Source: Alistipes sp.
GTDB taxonomy: Bacteria; Bacteroidota; Bacteroidia; Bacteroidales; Rikenellaceae
NCBI GenBank assembly: GCA_017629985.1
Contig: JAGBWD010000015.1
Coordinates: forward strand, 1-50,873
Length of the DNA stretch: 50,873 nt
Reading direction: 5' to 3'
The translations under genes and the position numbers were made by a program. Below, in pieces: positions 27,686 to 36,871 of this stretch; positions within the stretch are counted from its first letter, which is position 1, and every line of letters starts with the position of its first letter. The notes beneath the pieces are model-generated. The model was not told where the DNA came from and did no database searches. It was given only the letters and a program-made list of their open reading frames with translations.

Positions 27686-28351
27686 ATGGCAGATGTTCGC
27701 ATAGCCGAGGATTGGAAGAGGATTCTTGCTGATGAGTTTTCAAAACCCTATTTTGAGGAGCTTGTTAGCTTCGTGAAGATGGAGTATGCCTCGGGTACGG
27801 TCTACCCTGCGGGCAGAGATATATTCCGCGCCTTTGACAAGTGCGAGTTCGATAATCTGAAGGTGGTGATAATAGGCCAGGACCCTTATCACGGCCCAGG
27901 TCAGGCTAATGGACTATGCTTCTCCGTAAATGATGGTATAGCGTTTCCTCCCTCGCTACAAAATATCTTTAAGGAGGTTCATTCAGATATAGGCACTCCA
28001 ATCCCCATCTCTGGCAATCTAGACCGTTGGGCAGAGCAGGGGGTCTTGCTCCTCAATGCCGTACTTACGGTACGCGCACATAATGCCGCCTCGCATGCTG
28101 GGCGTGGCTGGGAGCAGTTTACAGATGCTGTTGTCAGGGCTATTGCCGAGCGTAAGCAGGGTGTGGTATATATGCTTTGGGGAAGCTATGCCCAGAAGAA
28201 GGGTGCCATAGCGAGTCCTAGCTCAAATCTTATACTTAAGGCGGTACACCCCTCGCCACTCTCTGCCTATCGAGGATTTTTCGGCTGCAAGCACTTCTCC
28301 ATGGCAAACGACTATCTGGAGAGCGTTGGTAAGGAGAAGATTGTTTGGTAG
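27686..28351 (+). CDS. ung: Uracil-DNA glycosylase, family 1
   Basis: A 221-residue base-excision repair enzyme that removes uracil from DNA. Catalytic motif GQDPYHGPGQANGLCFSV with Asp66 as the water-activating residue, and the DNA-intercalating loop HPSPLSAYRGFFGCKHFS near the C terminus. The middle LLLNAVLTVRAHNAASHAGRGW segment is also family-typical. Length matches bacterial Ung. It is a single-gene unit between its own promoter and the bidirectional terminator at 28386-28413. Confidence 0.96.
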   Translation: MADVRIAEDWKRILADEFSKPYFEELVSFVKMEYASGTVYPAGRDIFRAFDKCEFDNLKVVIIGQDPYHGPGQANGLCFSVNDGIAFPPSLQNIFKEVHSDIGTPIPISGNLDRWAEQGVLLLNAVLTVRAHNAASHAGRGWEQFTDAVVRAIAERKQGVVYMLWGSYAQKKGAIASPSSNLILKAVHPSPLSAYRGFFGCKHFSMANDYLESVGKEKIVW

Positions 28352-28385
28352 TGGCACGAGTCTAACTCTTGTATACAACACCAAA

Positions 28386-28413
28386 AAGGGGATATCCAAT
28401 CGGATACCCCCTT
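28386..28413. terminator. Bidirectional terminator between ung and tnaA
   Basis: Stem of two blocks (aagggg and tatcc) pairing 28386-28397 with 28402-28413, with A tract before and T-rich tract after, between the convergent ends of ung and tnaA. Confidence 0.7.
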
Positions 28414-28446
28414 ATCTTATGGTCTGTGATGACCACCAATCTTTAA

Positions 28447-29820
28447 TTACAAGCGCTCGAGCTTAACAGTGAAGTGACGCATCAACTCTGTCTCCCAAAC
28501 GATCTTCACACCACGTGTGATCTCGTTGCGGCGATCGTATACGTTCTTCAATGCAGCTGCGATAACGTCCATGTGGTTGTTAGTGTATGAACGGCGAGCG
28601 ATGCACAAACGAAGAAGGTCAAGACCACCAAAACGGTTCTCACGAGTTACAGGATCACGGTCAGCAAGGATGTAACCGATCTCGCAACCACGAACACCAG
28701 CCTCGAGGTAAAGCTCAATAGCAAGAGTCTGTGCTGGGAACTCCTCCTTTGGAATGTTAGAAAGAACCTTGTCTGCGTCTACGAACAATGCGTGACCACC
28801 TACAGGGCGCTGATATGGGATGCCATACTCGTCAAGCTTTGCAGCGAGGTACTGAACCTGCTTGATACGTGTCTCGATAGTCTCAAGCTCTGTGTTCTCG
28901 TCAAGACCTACAGCCAAAGCAGCCATATCACGACCGTTCATACCACCGTATGTCAAGAAGCCCTCGAATGGGATACAGAAACGCTTTGCACCCTCGTACC
29001 AATCCTCGTGACGTGTAGCGATGAAACCACCCATGTTCACAAGACCGTCCTTCTTTGAAGACATTGTCATACCATCAGCATAAGAGAACATCTCACGAAC
29101 GATCTCCTTGATAGTCTTATCTGCGTAACCCTCCTCGCGGGTCTTGATGAAGTATGCGTTCTCAACGAAACGTGCAGAGTCAAATACTACGCGCTTACCA
29201 TACTTGTCAGCGATAGCACGTACGTCACGCAAGTTCTTCATTGATACAGGCTGACCACCAGCAGTGTTGTTAGTAACAGTAACGATGATGAAAGGAATCT
29301 TCTCTGCGTTCTCTGCCAAAGCCTTCTCCAACTTTGCGCAGTCTACCTCACCCTTGAAAGGAATCTCGAGCTGTGTGTCCTTTGCTGCATCGATAGTGCA
29401 GTCCAAAGCTACAGCCTTACGGAACTCAATGTGACCCTTTGTAGTGTCGAAGTGTGAGTTACCTGGGATGATGTCACCAGCCTTTACAAGGTGTGAGAAC
29501 AATACGTTCTCTGCAGCACGACCCTGGTGAGTAGGGATAACGTAGTCGAAGCCAGTAAGACGGCCGATAACCTCCTTAAGCTCGAAGAATGACTTTGAAC
29601 CAGCGTAAGCCTCGTCACCAGTCATCATAGCTGCCCACTGACGGTCGCTCATAGCGCCAGTACCAGAGTCAGTCAAACAGTCGATGTATACCTGCTCTGA
29701 CTTCAAGCCGAAAAGGTTATAATGTGCCTCCTTAAGCCACTGCTCACGCTCTGCACGTGTGCTCTTCTTCAATGGCTCAACCATCTTAATTCGATACGCT
29801 TCTGCAAATGGGATTTCCAT
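28447..29820 (-). CDS. tnaA: Tryptophanase (L-tryptophan indole-lyase)
   Basis: A 457-residue PLP enzyme that splits tryptophan into indole, pyruvate and ammonia. The beta-eliminating lyase fold is clear: LTDSGTGAMSDRQWAAMM, PTHQGRAAEN, TNNTAGGQPVS, DSARFVENAYFIK, PLP-binding Lys257 in MSSKKDG, and YGGMNGRDM. Tyrosine phenol-lyase is the alternative; its specificity Arg in MERG is replaced here by Ile in GCEIGYIL, as in tryptophanases, so indole production is expected. It is a single-gene unit with its own promoter (29916-29946). The roughly 90-base leader has no upstream ATG and no Trp-rich mini-ORF, so a TnaC-type control is not seen. Codon use is strongly biased, suggesting high expression. 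Confidence 0.93.
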   Translation of the reverse strand: MEIPFAEAYRIKMVEPLKKSTRAEREQWLKEAHYNLFGLKSEQVYIDCLTDSGTGAMSDRQWAAMMTGDEAYAGSKSFFELKEVIGRLTGFDYVIPTHQGRAAENVLFSHLVKAGDIIPGNSHFDTTKGHIEFRKAVALDCTIDAAKDTQLEIPFKGEVDCAKLEKALAENAEKIPFIIVTVTNNTAGGQPVSMKNLRDVRAIADKYGKRVVFDSARFVENAYFIKTREEGYADKTIKEIVREMFSYADGMTMSSKKDGLVNMGGFIATRHEDWYEGAKRFCIPFEGFLTYGGMNGRDMAALAVGLDENTELETIETRIKQVQYLAAKLDEYGIPYQRPVGGHALFVDADKVLSNIPKEEFPAQTLAIELYLEAGVRGCEIGYILADRDPVTRENRFGGLDLLRLCIARRSYTNNHMDVIAAALKNVYDRRNEITRGVKIVWETELMRHFTVKLERL

Positions 29821-29915
29821 AGTTGTTTAGTTTTTAGGTTATACTTGTTTAATAATATATTCTTTTTCAAATATCTATAAATAGCGAAATATAGCTATTT
29901 AAATATTATGCGCTA

Positions 29916-29946
29916 CAAAGGTATGTAAAAATATGGTCAAGTGCAA
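29916..29946 (-). promoter_or_regulatory. tnaA promoter
   Basis: TTG (29946-29944), a 20-base spacer and TACCTTTG (29923-29916) on the minus strand. A 7-bp inverted repeat (29879-29885 with 29894-29900) lies downstream in the leader. Confidence 0.6.
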
Positions 29947-29996
29947 CTAATTGCTTCAATAATTTTTATCATCTTTGAGTGCAAAAAACCACATCC

Positions 29997-30998
29997 TTAT
30001 TTATTTGCAACAAGAAGTTCTAATATCTGAATGGCGTTGAGTGCTGCGCCCTTGCGAATTTGGTCGGCAACACACCAGAAGGTGATGCCTCGCTCCGAGC
30101 CTAGATCCTTGCGAATACGACCTACATATACAGGGTCGCTACCCTGGGCAAAGAGTGGCATAGGGTAGCACTTCTCTGCAGGGTTATCCATGAGTACTAT
30201 GCCTTTGGCAGTGGCGAAGGAGTCGCGCACAGCCTCCACGGTAAGCTCCTTCTCTGTCTCCACCCATATAGCCTCGGAGTGTGCGCGAAGCACAGGAACA
30301 CGAACACATGTTGCCGAGGTGCGGATATCCGAGTGCATAATCTTGCGAGTCTCGTGGAACATCTTCATCTCCTCCTTGGTGTAGTCGTTATCTTGGAATA
30401 CGTCAATATGTGGGATAAGGTTGTAAGCTAGCTGATATGCAAACTTCTCAACTTTAGGCTCACGACCCTCCACTATAGCACGATGCTGCTCCTCAAACTC
30501 ATCCATTGCCGATGCTCCTGCGCCGCTTGCCGACTGATATGTAGCCACATGTACGCGCTCGATGTGCGAGAGGCGCTCTATCGCCGCAAGTGCTACGACC
30601 ATCTGTATCGTAGTGCAGTTTGGGTTTGCGATGATGCGGCGTGGCGCGTTGAAGGCATCCTCACCATTAACCTCGGGAACTACAAGAGGTACATCATCCT
30701 CCATGCGGAAGGCACTCGAATTGTCAATCATGAATGTACCATGCTTTGTGATAGTCTCGGCAAACTCCTTTGATGTAGAGGCACCAGCTGAACATAAGGC
30801 AACATCTATATCCCTAAAGTCGTCATTGTGCTGTAGCTCTCGCACAACGATATCTTCGCCACGGAAGCGGTATGTGCTACCTGCACTGCGCTTCGAACCA
30901 AAGAGGCGAAGCTCATCAATTTGCATAGGGTGATTCTCCAATATTGATAGGAACTCCTGTCCTACGGCGCCACTAGCGCCCACTATAGCAATTTTCAT
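29997..30998 (-). CDS. asd: Aspartate-semialdehyde dehydrogenase
   Basis: A 333-residue NADPH-dependent enzyme that reduces aspartyl phosphate to aspartate semialdehyde, the branch point to lysine/diaminopimelate, threonine and methionine. N-terminal Rossmann motif [11 protein letters not shown] (6-16), [12 protein letters not shown] (70-81), and catalytic Cys128 in ANPNCTT. The distal half has the [10 protein letters not shown] and [11 protein letters not shown] blocks. It is downstream of the PBP1A gene (56 bases) with no clear -7 box, so it is probably read from the upstream unit. The DAP link to cell-wall synthesis fits that neighbour. Confidence 0.95.
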   Translation of the reverse strand: MKIAIVGASGAVGQEFLSILENHPMQIDELRLFGSKRSAGSTYRFRGEDIVVRELQHNDDFRDIDVALCSAGASTSKEFAETITKHGTFMIDNSSAFRMEDDVPLVVPEVNGEDAFNAPRRIIANPNCTTIQMVVALAAIERLSHIERVHVATYQSASGAGASAMDEFEEQHRAIVEGREPKVEKFAYQLAYNLIPHIDVFQDNDYTKEEMKMFHETRKIMHSDIRTSATCVRVPVLRAHSEAIWVETEKELTVEAVRDSFATAKGIVLMDNPAEKCYPMPLFAQGSDPVYVGRIRKDLGSERGITFWCVADQIRKGAALNAIQILELLVANK

Positions 30999-31054
30999 AA
31001 TTTGTTCTATTTTATTTGTTAATATTTAAAACGAGTTGTGAAATATCTCCTTCA

Positions 31055-33502
31055 TTAGAAGAAGTCCTCTTCGCCACCAAAGAAGATATCCTCGCCCCTA
31101 TTTTCGCTATCTCCACTCTCTGTGATATCAATCTCGCAACTGTAGTCAGGCTCATCATCCGAGCGCTCGAAGCGGTCTGTGCGCTCCACACCCAGTGTGC
31201 CATCTTCAAATACCTTGGTTAGGAATTTTCCAGCTATTGGTAGCGCTATGCGCGAGCCATCGGCATTACGTGTAAAGTGTATGCCATTCTCCTCGCCACC
31301 TACCCAAACTCCCATAACAAGATTTGGGACTGTACACATAAACCAAGCATCGACATTATCGTTTGTAGTACCTGTTTTAGCTGCTATCTCCACATCGTTA
31401 AATCCAAACTCGTAGAGCATGCGGCGTGCAGTACCCATGGTCACTACGCGCTGCATCATGGTAATCATGGTGTATGCCACGCGCTTCGACAATACATCCT
31501 CGGTTTTTGGTGTGAAGGTGGCTAGGACATTGCCCTGGCTATCCTCGATGCGAGTCACAAAGATTGGGTCGATGTGGATACCCTTATTTGCAAATGTGGA
31601 GTATGCCGAGGCCATCTCGAATGGGTTACTGTCGTAGGAGCCTATGCAGAGTGCTGCCACAGGGTCTATAAAACTGCGGATACCCAAGTCGTGTATGAAG
31701 TCTGCCACAGCCTCGGGGCGTTTAGCCTGCTTCATAATCCATGCAGAGTAGTTATTACGGCTATTTGCCAATCCCCAGTATAGAGGATGTACGCCTACGT
31801 ACTCCACCTCGCCGGCCTCCTTTGGCGACCATATTCCTGCGGGGGTCTCAATCGATACAGGCACGTTAGGAACAGGTGTGCATGGCGAGAGTCCCAGGTG
31901 GTCGATGGCAAAGGTATATATAAAGGGCTTCGATGTAGAGCCTACCTGACGCTTACCCTGTGTCGCCGCATCATACTTGAAGAAGCGGTAATCGGGGCCT
32001 CCAACATAAGCCCTTACATAGCCTGTTGCTGGGTCTACGGCAACAAAGGCACCACGCATAGTCTTCTTATAGTGGATAAGTGAGTCGCGAGGTGTCATAA
32101 CCGTATCTCTCACACCCTTATATGTGAATACGGTCATCGCCATCGGAGTATTAAAGGCCGCTTTAATCTCCTTTTGTGAGGCGCCGTTGTCGGCCATGCT
32201 CTTCCAGCGCTCTGTTTGGCGCATGGCATCAGCAATCTTTGCATCCGACTCCTCCTTTGTGAGGTCGGGGAAGAGAGAGCCTCCGCGGCTCTTTATCTGC
32301 GAGTTCATGCGTGGCTGAACGGTCTCGGCCATATGCTCTCGGAATGCCGCCTCGGCATAGTGTTGCATGCGGGCATCTACGGTGGTGTATATCTTTAGTC
32401 CATCGCGGTAGATGTCGTATGGCTCGCCATTGGCCTTGAGATTCTTATGGCACCAGCCATATATAGGATTCTCGTGATACTGCTTTAAGGCCTGTTCGTA
32501 GTCCCACTCCATGTAGTAGTTTCTGCGCTGTGGCTCTCTTGCCATCATGGTACGGCGTACCATCTCACGGAAGTATGTTGCAGCACCCTCGTTGTGGGCA
32601 TCTGCAGCACGGCGGTAGCGTGTGAGGTCTATAGGTAGTTGCTTTAGCGAGTCTGCCACAACATCGCTTATGGCTCCTGCCGCGGCCATACGGTCGAGTA
32701 CCGTATTGCGGCGCTCCCTAGCACGCTCGTTAGGCTCTCCGCGCTTTAGAGGGGCGTATGTTCCTGGGGCCTTAACCTGTCCTGCAATCACGGCAGCCTC
32801 CTCGATAGCTAGGTCGCAAGGCTCCTTGCCAAAGAAGTTATTTGCTGCCGACTTAATGCCGAAATTGGAGTTTGAAAACTCAACGGTGTTGAGGTACATA
32901 GCTACAATCTCCTCCTTGGTGTAGTTATACTCCAGCTGTGTGGCTATGACATACTCTTGAGCCTTTGCGGCGAGGGTTCCTGCATTACCCTCCAAGCCCT
33001 CCTTGTTGCGGCGAGTCTTGTAGAGGTTCTTTGCTAGCTGCTGCGTGATGGTACTACCACCACCCTGTCCCGATTGGCGTAGGATGACGGTCTTGATACC
33101 TGCGCGTGCCGTAGCCTTGAAGTCGATACCCGAGTGGTCGAAGAATCGAACATCCTCGGTGGCTAGGAGTGCTGCAACGATAGGCGGTAGCTTGTGTCCA
33201 TCTATCTCGAGCCACTTTGTATCATCGGCAGGAAATAGCTCCTCGAAAGATAGGTAGGTGCGATTTTCGATGAAATATGTGCCAAGGACTATGCCATCTT
33301 CGGAATAGATTTGTGTCGCTAGGTTTGTCTTTGGGTTCTCCAGCTCCTCGAAGCTAGGCATGGGGCCGAGAATCTCATAACGTGCCATGATAAAGAGGCT
33401 CGACAGTGCTGCCAAGGCCAAGAATACCAATGTCCACATTGTTATTATTAGCCACGACTTAAAGCCTCGTTTTTGCTTTGTGTTTTTACTCTTTTGTGTC
33501 AT
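31055..33502 (-). CDS. Penicillin-binding protein 1A (bifunctional)
   Basis: An 815-residue class A PBP that polymerises and crosslinks peptidoglycan at the cytoplasmic membrane. Layout: basic cytoplasmic start, membrane anchor (about residues 16-40), GT51 glycosyltransferase (about 60-245) with ATEDVRFFDHSG and GGSTITQQLAKNLY, a linker, then the transpeptidase. The transpeptidase has nucleophile Ser522 in STSK, SRNN (SxN motif) and KTGTT. The C-terminal tail is very acidic and Gly/Phe rich. It lies 31 bases after the 995-residue envelope protein gene and 56 bases before asd on the same strand, making a probable three-gene envelope unit. Confidence 0.94.
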   Translation of the reverse strand: MTQKSKNTKQKRGFKSWLIITMWTLVFLALAALSSLFIMARYEILGPMPSFEELENPKTNLATQIYSEDGIVLGTYFIENRTYLSFEELFPADDTKWLEIDGHKLPPIVAALLATEDVRFFDHSGIDFKATARAGIKTVILRQSGQGGGSTITQQLAKNLYKTRRNKEGLEGNAGTLAAKAQEYVIATQLEYNYTKEEIVAMYLNTVEFSNSNFGIKSAANNFFGKEPCDLAIEEAAVIAGQVKAPGTYAPLKRGEPNERARERRNTVLDRMAAAGAISDVVADSLKQLPIDLTRYRRAADAHNEGAATYFREMVRRTMMAREPQRRNYYMEWDYEQALKQYHENPIYGWCHKNLKANGEPYDIYRDGLKIYTTVDARMQHYAEAAFREHMAETVQPRMNSQIKSRGGSLFPDLTKEESDAKIADAMRQTERWKSMADNGASQKEIKAAFNTPMAMTVFTYKGVRDTVMTPRDSLIHYKKTMRGAFVAVDPATGYVRAYVGGPDYRFFKYDAATQGKRQVGSTSKPFIYTFAIDHLGLSPCTPVPNVPVSIETPAGIWSPKEAGEVEYVGVHPLYWGLANSRNNYSAWIMKQAKRPEAVADFIHDLGIRSFIDPVAALCIGSYDSNPFEMASAYSTFANKGIHIDPIFVTRIEDSQGNVLATFTPKTEDVLSKRVAYTMITMMQRVVTMGTARRMLYEFGFNDVEIAAKTGTTNDNVDAWFMCTVPNLVMGVWVGGEENGIHFTRNADGSRIALPIAGKFLTKVFEDGTLGVERTDRFERSDDEPDYSCEIDITESGDSENRGEDIFFGGEEDFF

Positions 33503-33533
33503 ATATTGTAGTTTTTATTCTCCTCTTTTGTTG

Positions 33534-36521
33534 TTAGAATGGTAGTCCTAGGCCAAATCCAAAGAAAAGCTTTCCTCGCTCAAATGGCGCGAGGGCCATC
33601 TTCTGGTACAACGAAAATGTCATCGATATTGTTGCTGCATCGGGCATAGAGAGTATGTTGAAGTCTACGCCTAGGTCTATGCCTGCCGAGCCAATATGAT
33701 GTCTGCTTTTCAGGAATTTTCCCTCGGGGGTCATGCCATCAGTGATGTTATACGAGGCGTAGTCGAAGCCCACGTTTACCCTTAATCGCTTGAAGTATAT
33801 ATATCCTGGCCATCCTCCATCGGGATACCACACAGGTAGCTGATAGTCAAACGAGGTTGCCACATAGTTGTCGTTCTGAATGTCATACGATGAGAATCCT
33901 CGAGGGAGGAGTCGCGTAGATTTGAACGATAGCCCCGATAGCACCAAGTCGGACTGGAAGCCACCTAGTGATGTCTGGTATGAGGCTTCCATAGATAGCG
34001 AGTGGTGCTTTGCAAATCCTGGGGTGTAGAGCTTGCCATAAAGCACCATGAGGTGTCCCATGCTCTCCATCGTTGGGTTTATGGTGTAGCTTCCCGAAAG
34101 TGCTATGCCCCACGGTGGTAAGAAGTCGCGGTGCGACTGACGCACCATATCCTGAAAGCCTACTTCAAACGAGAGCTGGTGAACACCCTCCGAGTAGCCT
34201 ATGTAGCGCATGTTGGTCACCTTGTAGTTCTCAATTTTTATGTCATCAACATTTGCGACCCTACCATTTGAGAAGTTCCATGCTGTGGCGAGTACAAGTT
34301 GTCGGGTGTGGTAGCCTCGCTGCATGAGGATAGGTAACGTAGCTCCTGCGCTTATGGAGTAGTACTTGCCAAGTGATACATCTGGCGAGAATACAAGTTT
34401 CTGAAGGTCTTTGTCGTACGATGCAATTTTATATATCTGCTGACTACCGCCATAGGTCCCTTGTACCCACAGACTCACTCCCAAGCCATAGTAACGTAGC
34501 GCACCCTTGAATACCGAGCCTTCATTTGGATTCCAGCCCCATGTTCCAAAGCCTTCAAGCGTTGAGAGGATATTTTGTGACATTATCGTAGCACCAAGGT
34601 TGAAGGCTATTGACGACTCCTCGACAATGGCGTAGGGGTCGTACGATGCAGGGGCCCAGCTATGGATATTAAAGGCGTGACCTATGCGTGAGAAGCGCTT
34701 GGGTGGTGTCTTGCTCCTCACCTCCTCTGCCGAGGTACTATCGTAGCGTACGGTATCTAGGTTTACAACACCCCAAGGCTTACTCTCGGGCAGTAGTATC
34801 TTTGGAGGGTGGGGTGCGTAGGCTACCTCTTTTGCTCCATCTACCTTCTGAAGTGTTGGCATATATCCTCGGCGGTCGTAGGTTGTAGCAACAACCATCG
34901 TGTCGTTGTATTGCGATGGCTGGAATGAGCCGTGTCGCGATGTCGATAGGCGATACTCCTTGCCCGAGGCTAGGTCGAAGGTGTGAATCTCATCGAGTCC
35001 CGATGCTATGGAGCCGAAATATAGCTTTCCTCCCCCTGCACGAAGGTCGCTCAAGGTGGTGTATGCCGAGCGTGTGACACGCTCTACGCCATTGCTTATC
35101 ACCTTTGCGATGTGCATGCCATCATCATCGGTGATGATTACGTATAACGCCTTTGTGACATTATCCCACGCCATGCCATGTATCTCAGTGCCGTATGGTA
35201 ACGATATATGGCGGTTTAGCTCCGCAAGACCATTGTTTACGATGGTGTATACGCCACTGGTGTTATACTCCACCCACGATATTCCATGACCATCGGTAGG
35301 TGTGGGGTATAGCACATTGCGAATCTTGCGCATTGCTCGAGGTCGCTCCTCGCTAATGTCCATGTAGCAGAGTGTGGAGTATACCTTTTCGGCAAAGAGT
35401 GCGCTTTGACGATACTCTGTCCACCATATACGGCCGTGGCTGTTTAGCGCAGGACGTGACGAGAGGTAGCCTATCTTTGCTAGTTGATGTTCGCTGCCAG
35501 TCGCAGGGTCTATAGTTACGAAGGCTGCGGTGCGGTCTAAATCCTCTTTGAGATATATCACCTCGCCACTATCCAATCTCTGTGGGTGTGAATATATGGT
35601 GTGCGACTTTGGCTCTTTAACAGGTATAGGCGTTGTGCTATCCTCAATATTTGACACCCTCTTCCATGTGTTGTGTAGTGTGTGGAAGGTGTCGTAAAAT
35701 AGTTTTGACTCGGAGCTTGCATATAGCCTCTTTAGCACCCAGTTTACGGAGACAACCATATATGGGCGGCGCGATGTAAGTTCTGCCACATCATCGCCCA
35801 TTATCCTGCCAAATTTGTTATATCCATGGCGCGACATGAGGTATCCAAGGTGGTAGTGGTCGGGGATATAATCTTTATATGAGCCACAGAACCACTTATC
35901 GTAGCTCTTATATGCTGTGGCAACATTCTCATAGGCACGATATGCGAGTGTGAATGATGGCTGAAGGCCTCGTCCAAATGTGGACATCTCCGTCTCTGTC
36001 ATCACGGCATCGCCCTCCATCATCCAGAGAGGCATAAAGAGGAGTCCTATGGTAGAGCTTTGCTGACCAATGATGTAGCTTAACCACTTTACAACGCCTC
36101 GGTTTAGATTGTTATACTGTACGGCGTGTCTATATTCGTGGGCTATGAGCTGCTTAACCCAGGGCATGGAGTAGCCATTTGTGGCGGGTGTGGAGAGGAA
36201 CTCTACACGCCTAGGCATCCACATAACTAGTCCGTTAGATAGAAAATTTGAGGGGTGTACAACAAAGGGTATCGACATCTGGGGATGACGATAGCCATAG
36301 CTGATATCATCCTTCACGGCATCGAGGTAGTACATCATGCGTGATGCTATCTGTTGTGTCGTATCGGGGTATATGACACGATACTCCTTTGTCTTCATCT
36401 GTCGCCATCTGAACGAGGGAGAATCTGCACCCCAGCTATAATACTGCGCAGTAAGAGGCTCGGTGGTGAATATACCACAGAGGATTATCAAAATGGATAT
36501 TATGAATTGTCTTAACTGCAT
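33534..36521 (-). CDS. Gluzincin-like domain, propeller and outer-membrane barrel protein
   Basis: A 995-residue secreted protein (signal peptide about 1-26, LTAQ). The N-terminal third has HEYRH (128-132) and, 36 residues later, WMMEGDA with Glu169. This HExxH...E arrangement is that of gluzincin (peptidase MA-clan) zinc proteases. Next come repeats resembling PD40/beta-propeller blades (about 310-590). The last 330 residues are alternating beta strands ending in GLGLPF, consistent with an outer-membrane barrel. Together they suggest an outer-membrane-anchored protease or receptor with a periplasmic or surface propeller. I do not know a characterised member. It leads the unit with PBP1A and asd, so an envelope-related role is plausible. 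Confidence 0.75.
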   Translation of the reverse strand: MQLRQFIISILIILCGIFTTEPLTAQYYSWGADSPSFRWRQMKTKEYRVIYPDTTQQIASRMMYYLDAVKDDISYGYRHPQMSIPFVVHPSNFLSNGLVMWMPRRVEFLSTPATNGYSMPWVKQLIAHEYRHAVQYNNLNRGVVKWLSYIIGQQSSTIGLLFMPLWMMEGDAVMTETEMSTFGRGLQPSFTLAYRAYENVATAYKSYDKWFCGSYKDYIPDHYHLGYLMSRHGYNKFGRIMGDDVAELTSRRPYMVVSVNWVLKRLYASSESKLFYDTFHTLHNTWKRVSNIEDSTTPIPVKEPKSHTIYSHPQRLDSGEVIYLKEDLDRTAAFVTIDPATGSEHQLAKIGYLSSRPALNSHGRIWWTEYRQSALFAEKVYSTLCYMDISEERPRAMRKIRNVLYPTPTDGHGISWVEYNTSGVYTIVNNGLAELNRHISLPYGTEIHGMAWDNVTKALYVIITDDDGMHIAKVISNGVERVTRSAYTTLSDLRAGGGKLYFGSIASGLDEIHTFDLASGKEYRLSTSRHGSFQPSQYNDTMVVATTYDRRGYMPTLQKVDGAKEVAYAPHPPKILLPESKPWGVVNLDTVRYDSTSAEEVRSKTPPKRFSRIGHAFNIHSWAPASYDPYAIVEESSIAFNLGATIMSQNILSTLEGFGTWGWNPNEGSVFKGALRYYGLGVSLWVQGTYGGSQQIYKIASYDKDLQKLVFSPDVSLGKYYSISAGATLPILMQRGYHTRQLVLATAWNFSNGRVANVDDIKIENYKVTNMRYIGYSEGVHQLSFEVGFQDMVRQSHRDFLPPWGIALSGSYTINPTMESMGHLMVLYGKLYTPGFAKHHSLSMEASYQTSLGGFQSDLVLSGLSFKSTRLLPRGFSSYDIQNDNYVATSFDYQLPVWYPDGGWPGYIYFKRLRVNVGFDYASYNITDGMTPEGKFLKSRHHIGSAGIDLGVDFNILSMPDAATISMTFSLYQKMALAPFERGKLFFGFGLGLPF

Positions 36522-36540
36522 TATATGTATATATAACGTA

Positions 36541-36574
36541 CAAAGTTAAGAAAAATTAATCAATTTTAAACAAA
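36541..36574 (-). promoter_or_regulatory. Promoter of envelope unit (995-residue protein, PBP1A, asd)
   Basis: TAACTTTG (36548-36541, minus strand) with TTTG at 36574-36571; the spacer is 22 bases, slightly long. It lies 20 bases before the ATG. Confidence 0.5.
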
Positions 36575-36871
36575 TATTTTGAAGAAAAGAGAGTCTAAAA
36601 ATGAAAACCGCTATCTCTTCCCACGAGATAAATAGGAGATTATATCTCTGTGGCTCTATCTGCGTGGAGAGGAGTAAGTTTTTCATGAGGCGCTCTTCTT
36701 ACGTTCGTTAATCCTTTTGTGCCGTTCATCACTCAAATATGGCAATTCGGACATGATTAGTCAATATTACTGCACGATTTGCTTTATAATTACTATCTTT
36801 GTTACTGCCTTGAATGGTGTCTAGAGGTGTTAAGTGAGCAGAAATATTTTAAACCCATAAAGATAATTTAC
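36575..36871. other. Intergenic region before the starch-binding-type lipoprotein
   Basis: About 300 bases between divergent genes. I see no gene; the only clear signal is the plus-strand -7 box at 36794-36801. The frame of the lipoprotein is open back to 36779, but that extension would put non-signal residues before a good lipoprotein signal and was discarded. Confidence 0.5.
36794..36801 (+). promoter_or_regulatory. -7 element upstream of modular lipoprotein gene
   Basis: TATCTTTG, 70 bases before the ATG at 36872. No good -33 partner at standard spacing. Confidence 0.45.

Noticed and set aside
28447-29820. Tyrosine phenol-lyase instead of tryptophanase
   Set aside because: The TPL-specific Arg in the MERG motif is Ile here (GCEIG), and overall features match Bacteroides-type tryptophanase.
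36779-36871. Upstream extension of the modular lipoprotein
   Set aside because: It starts at a TTG before the -7 box; the ATG at 36872 yields a typical lipoprotein signal.
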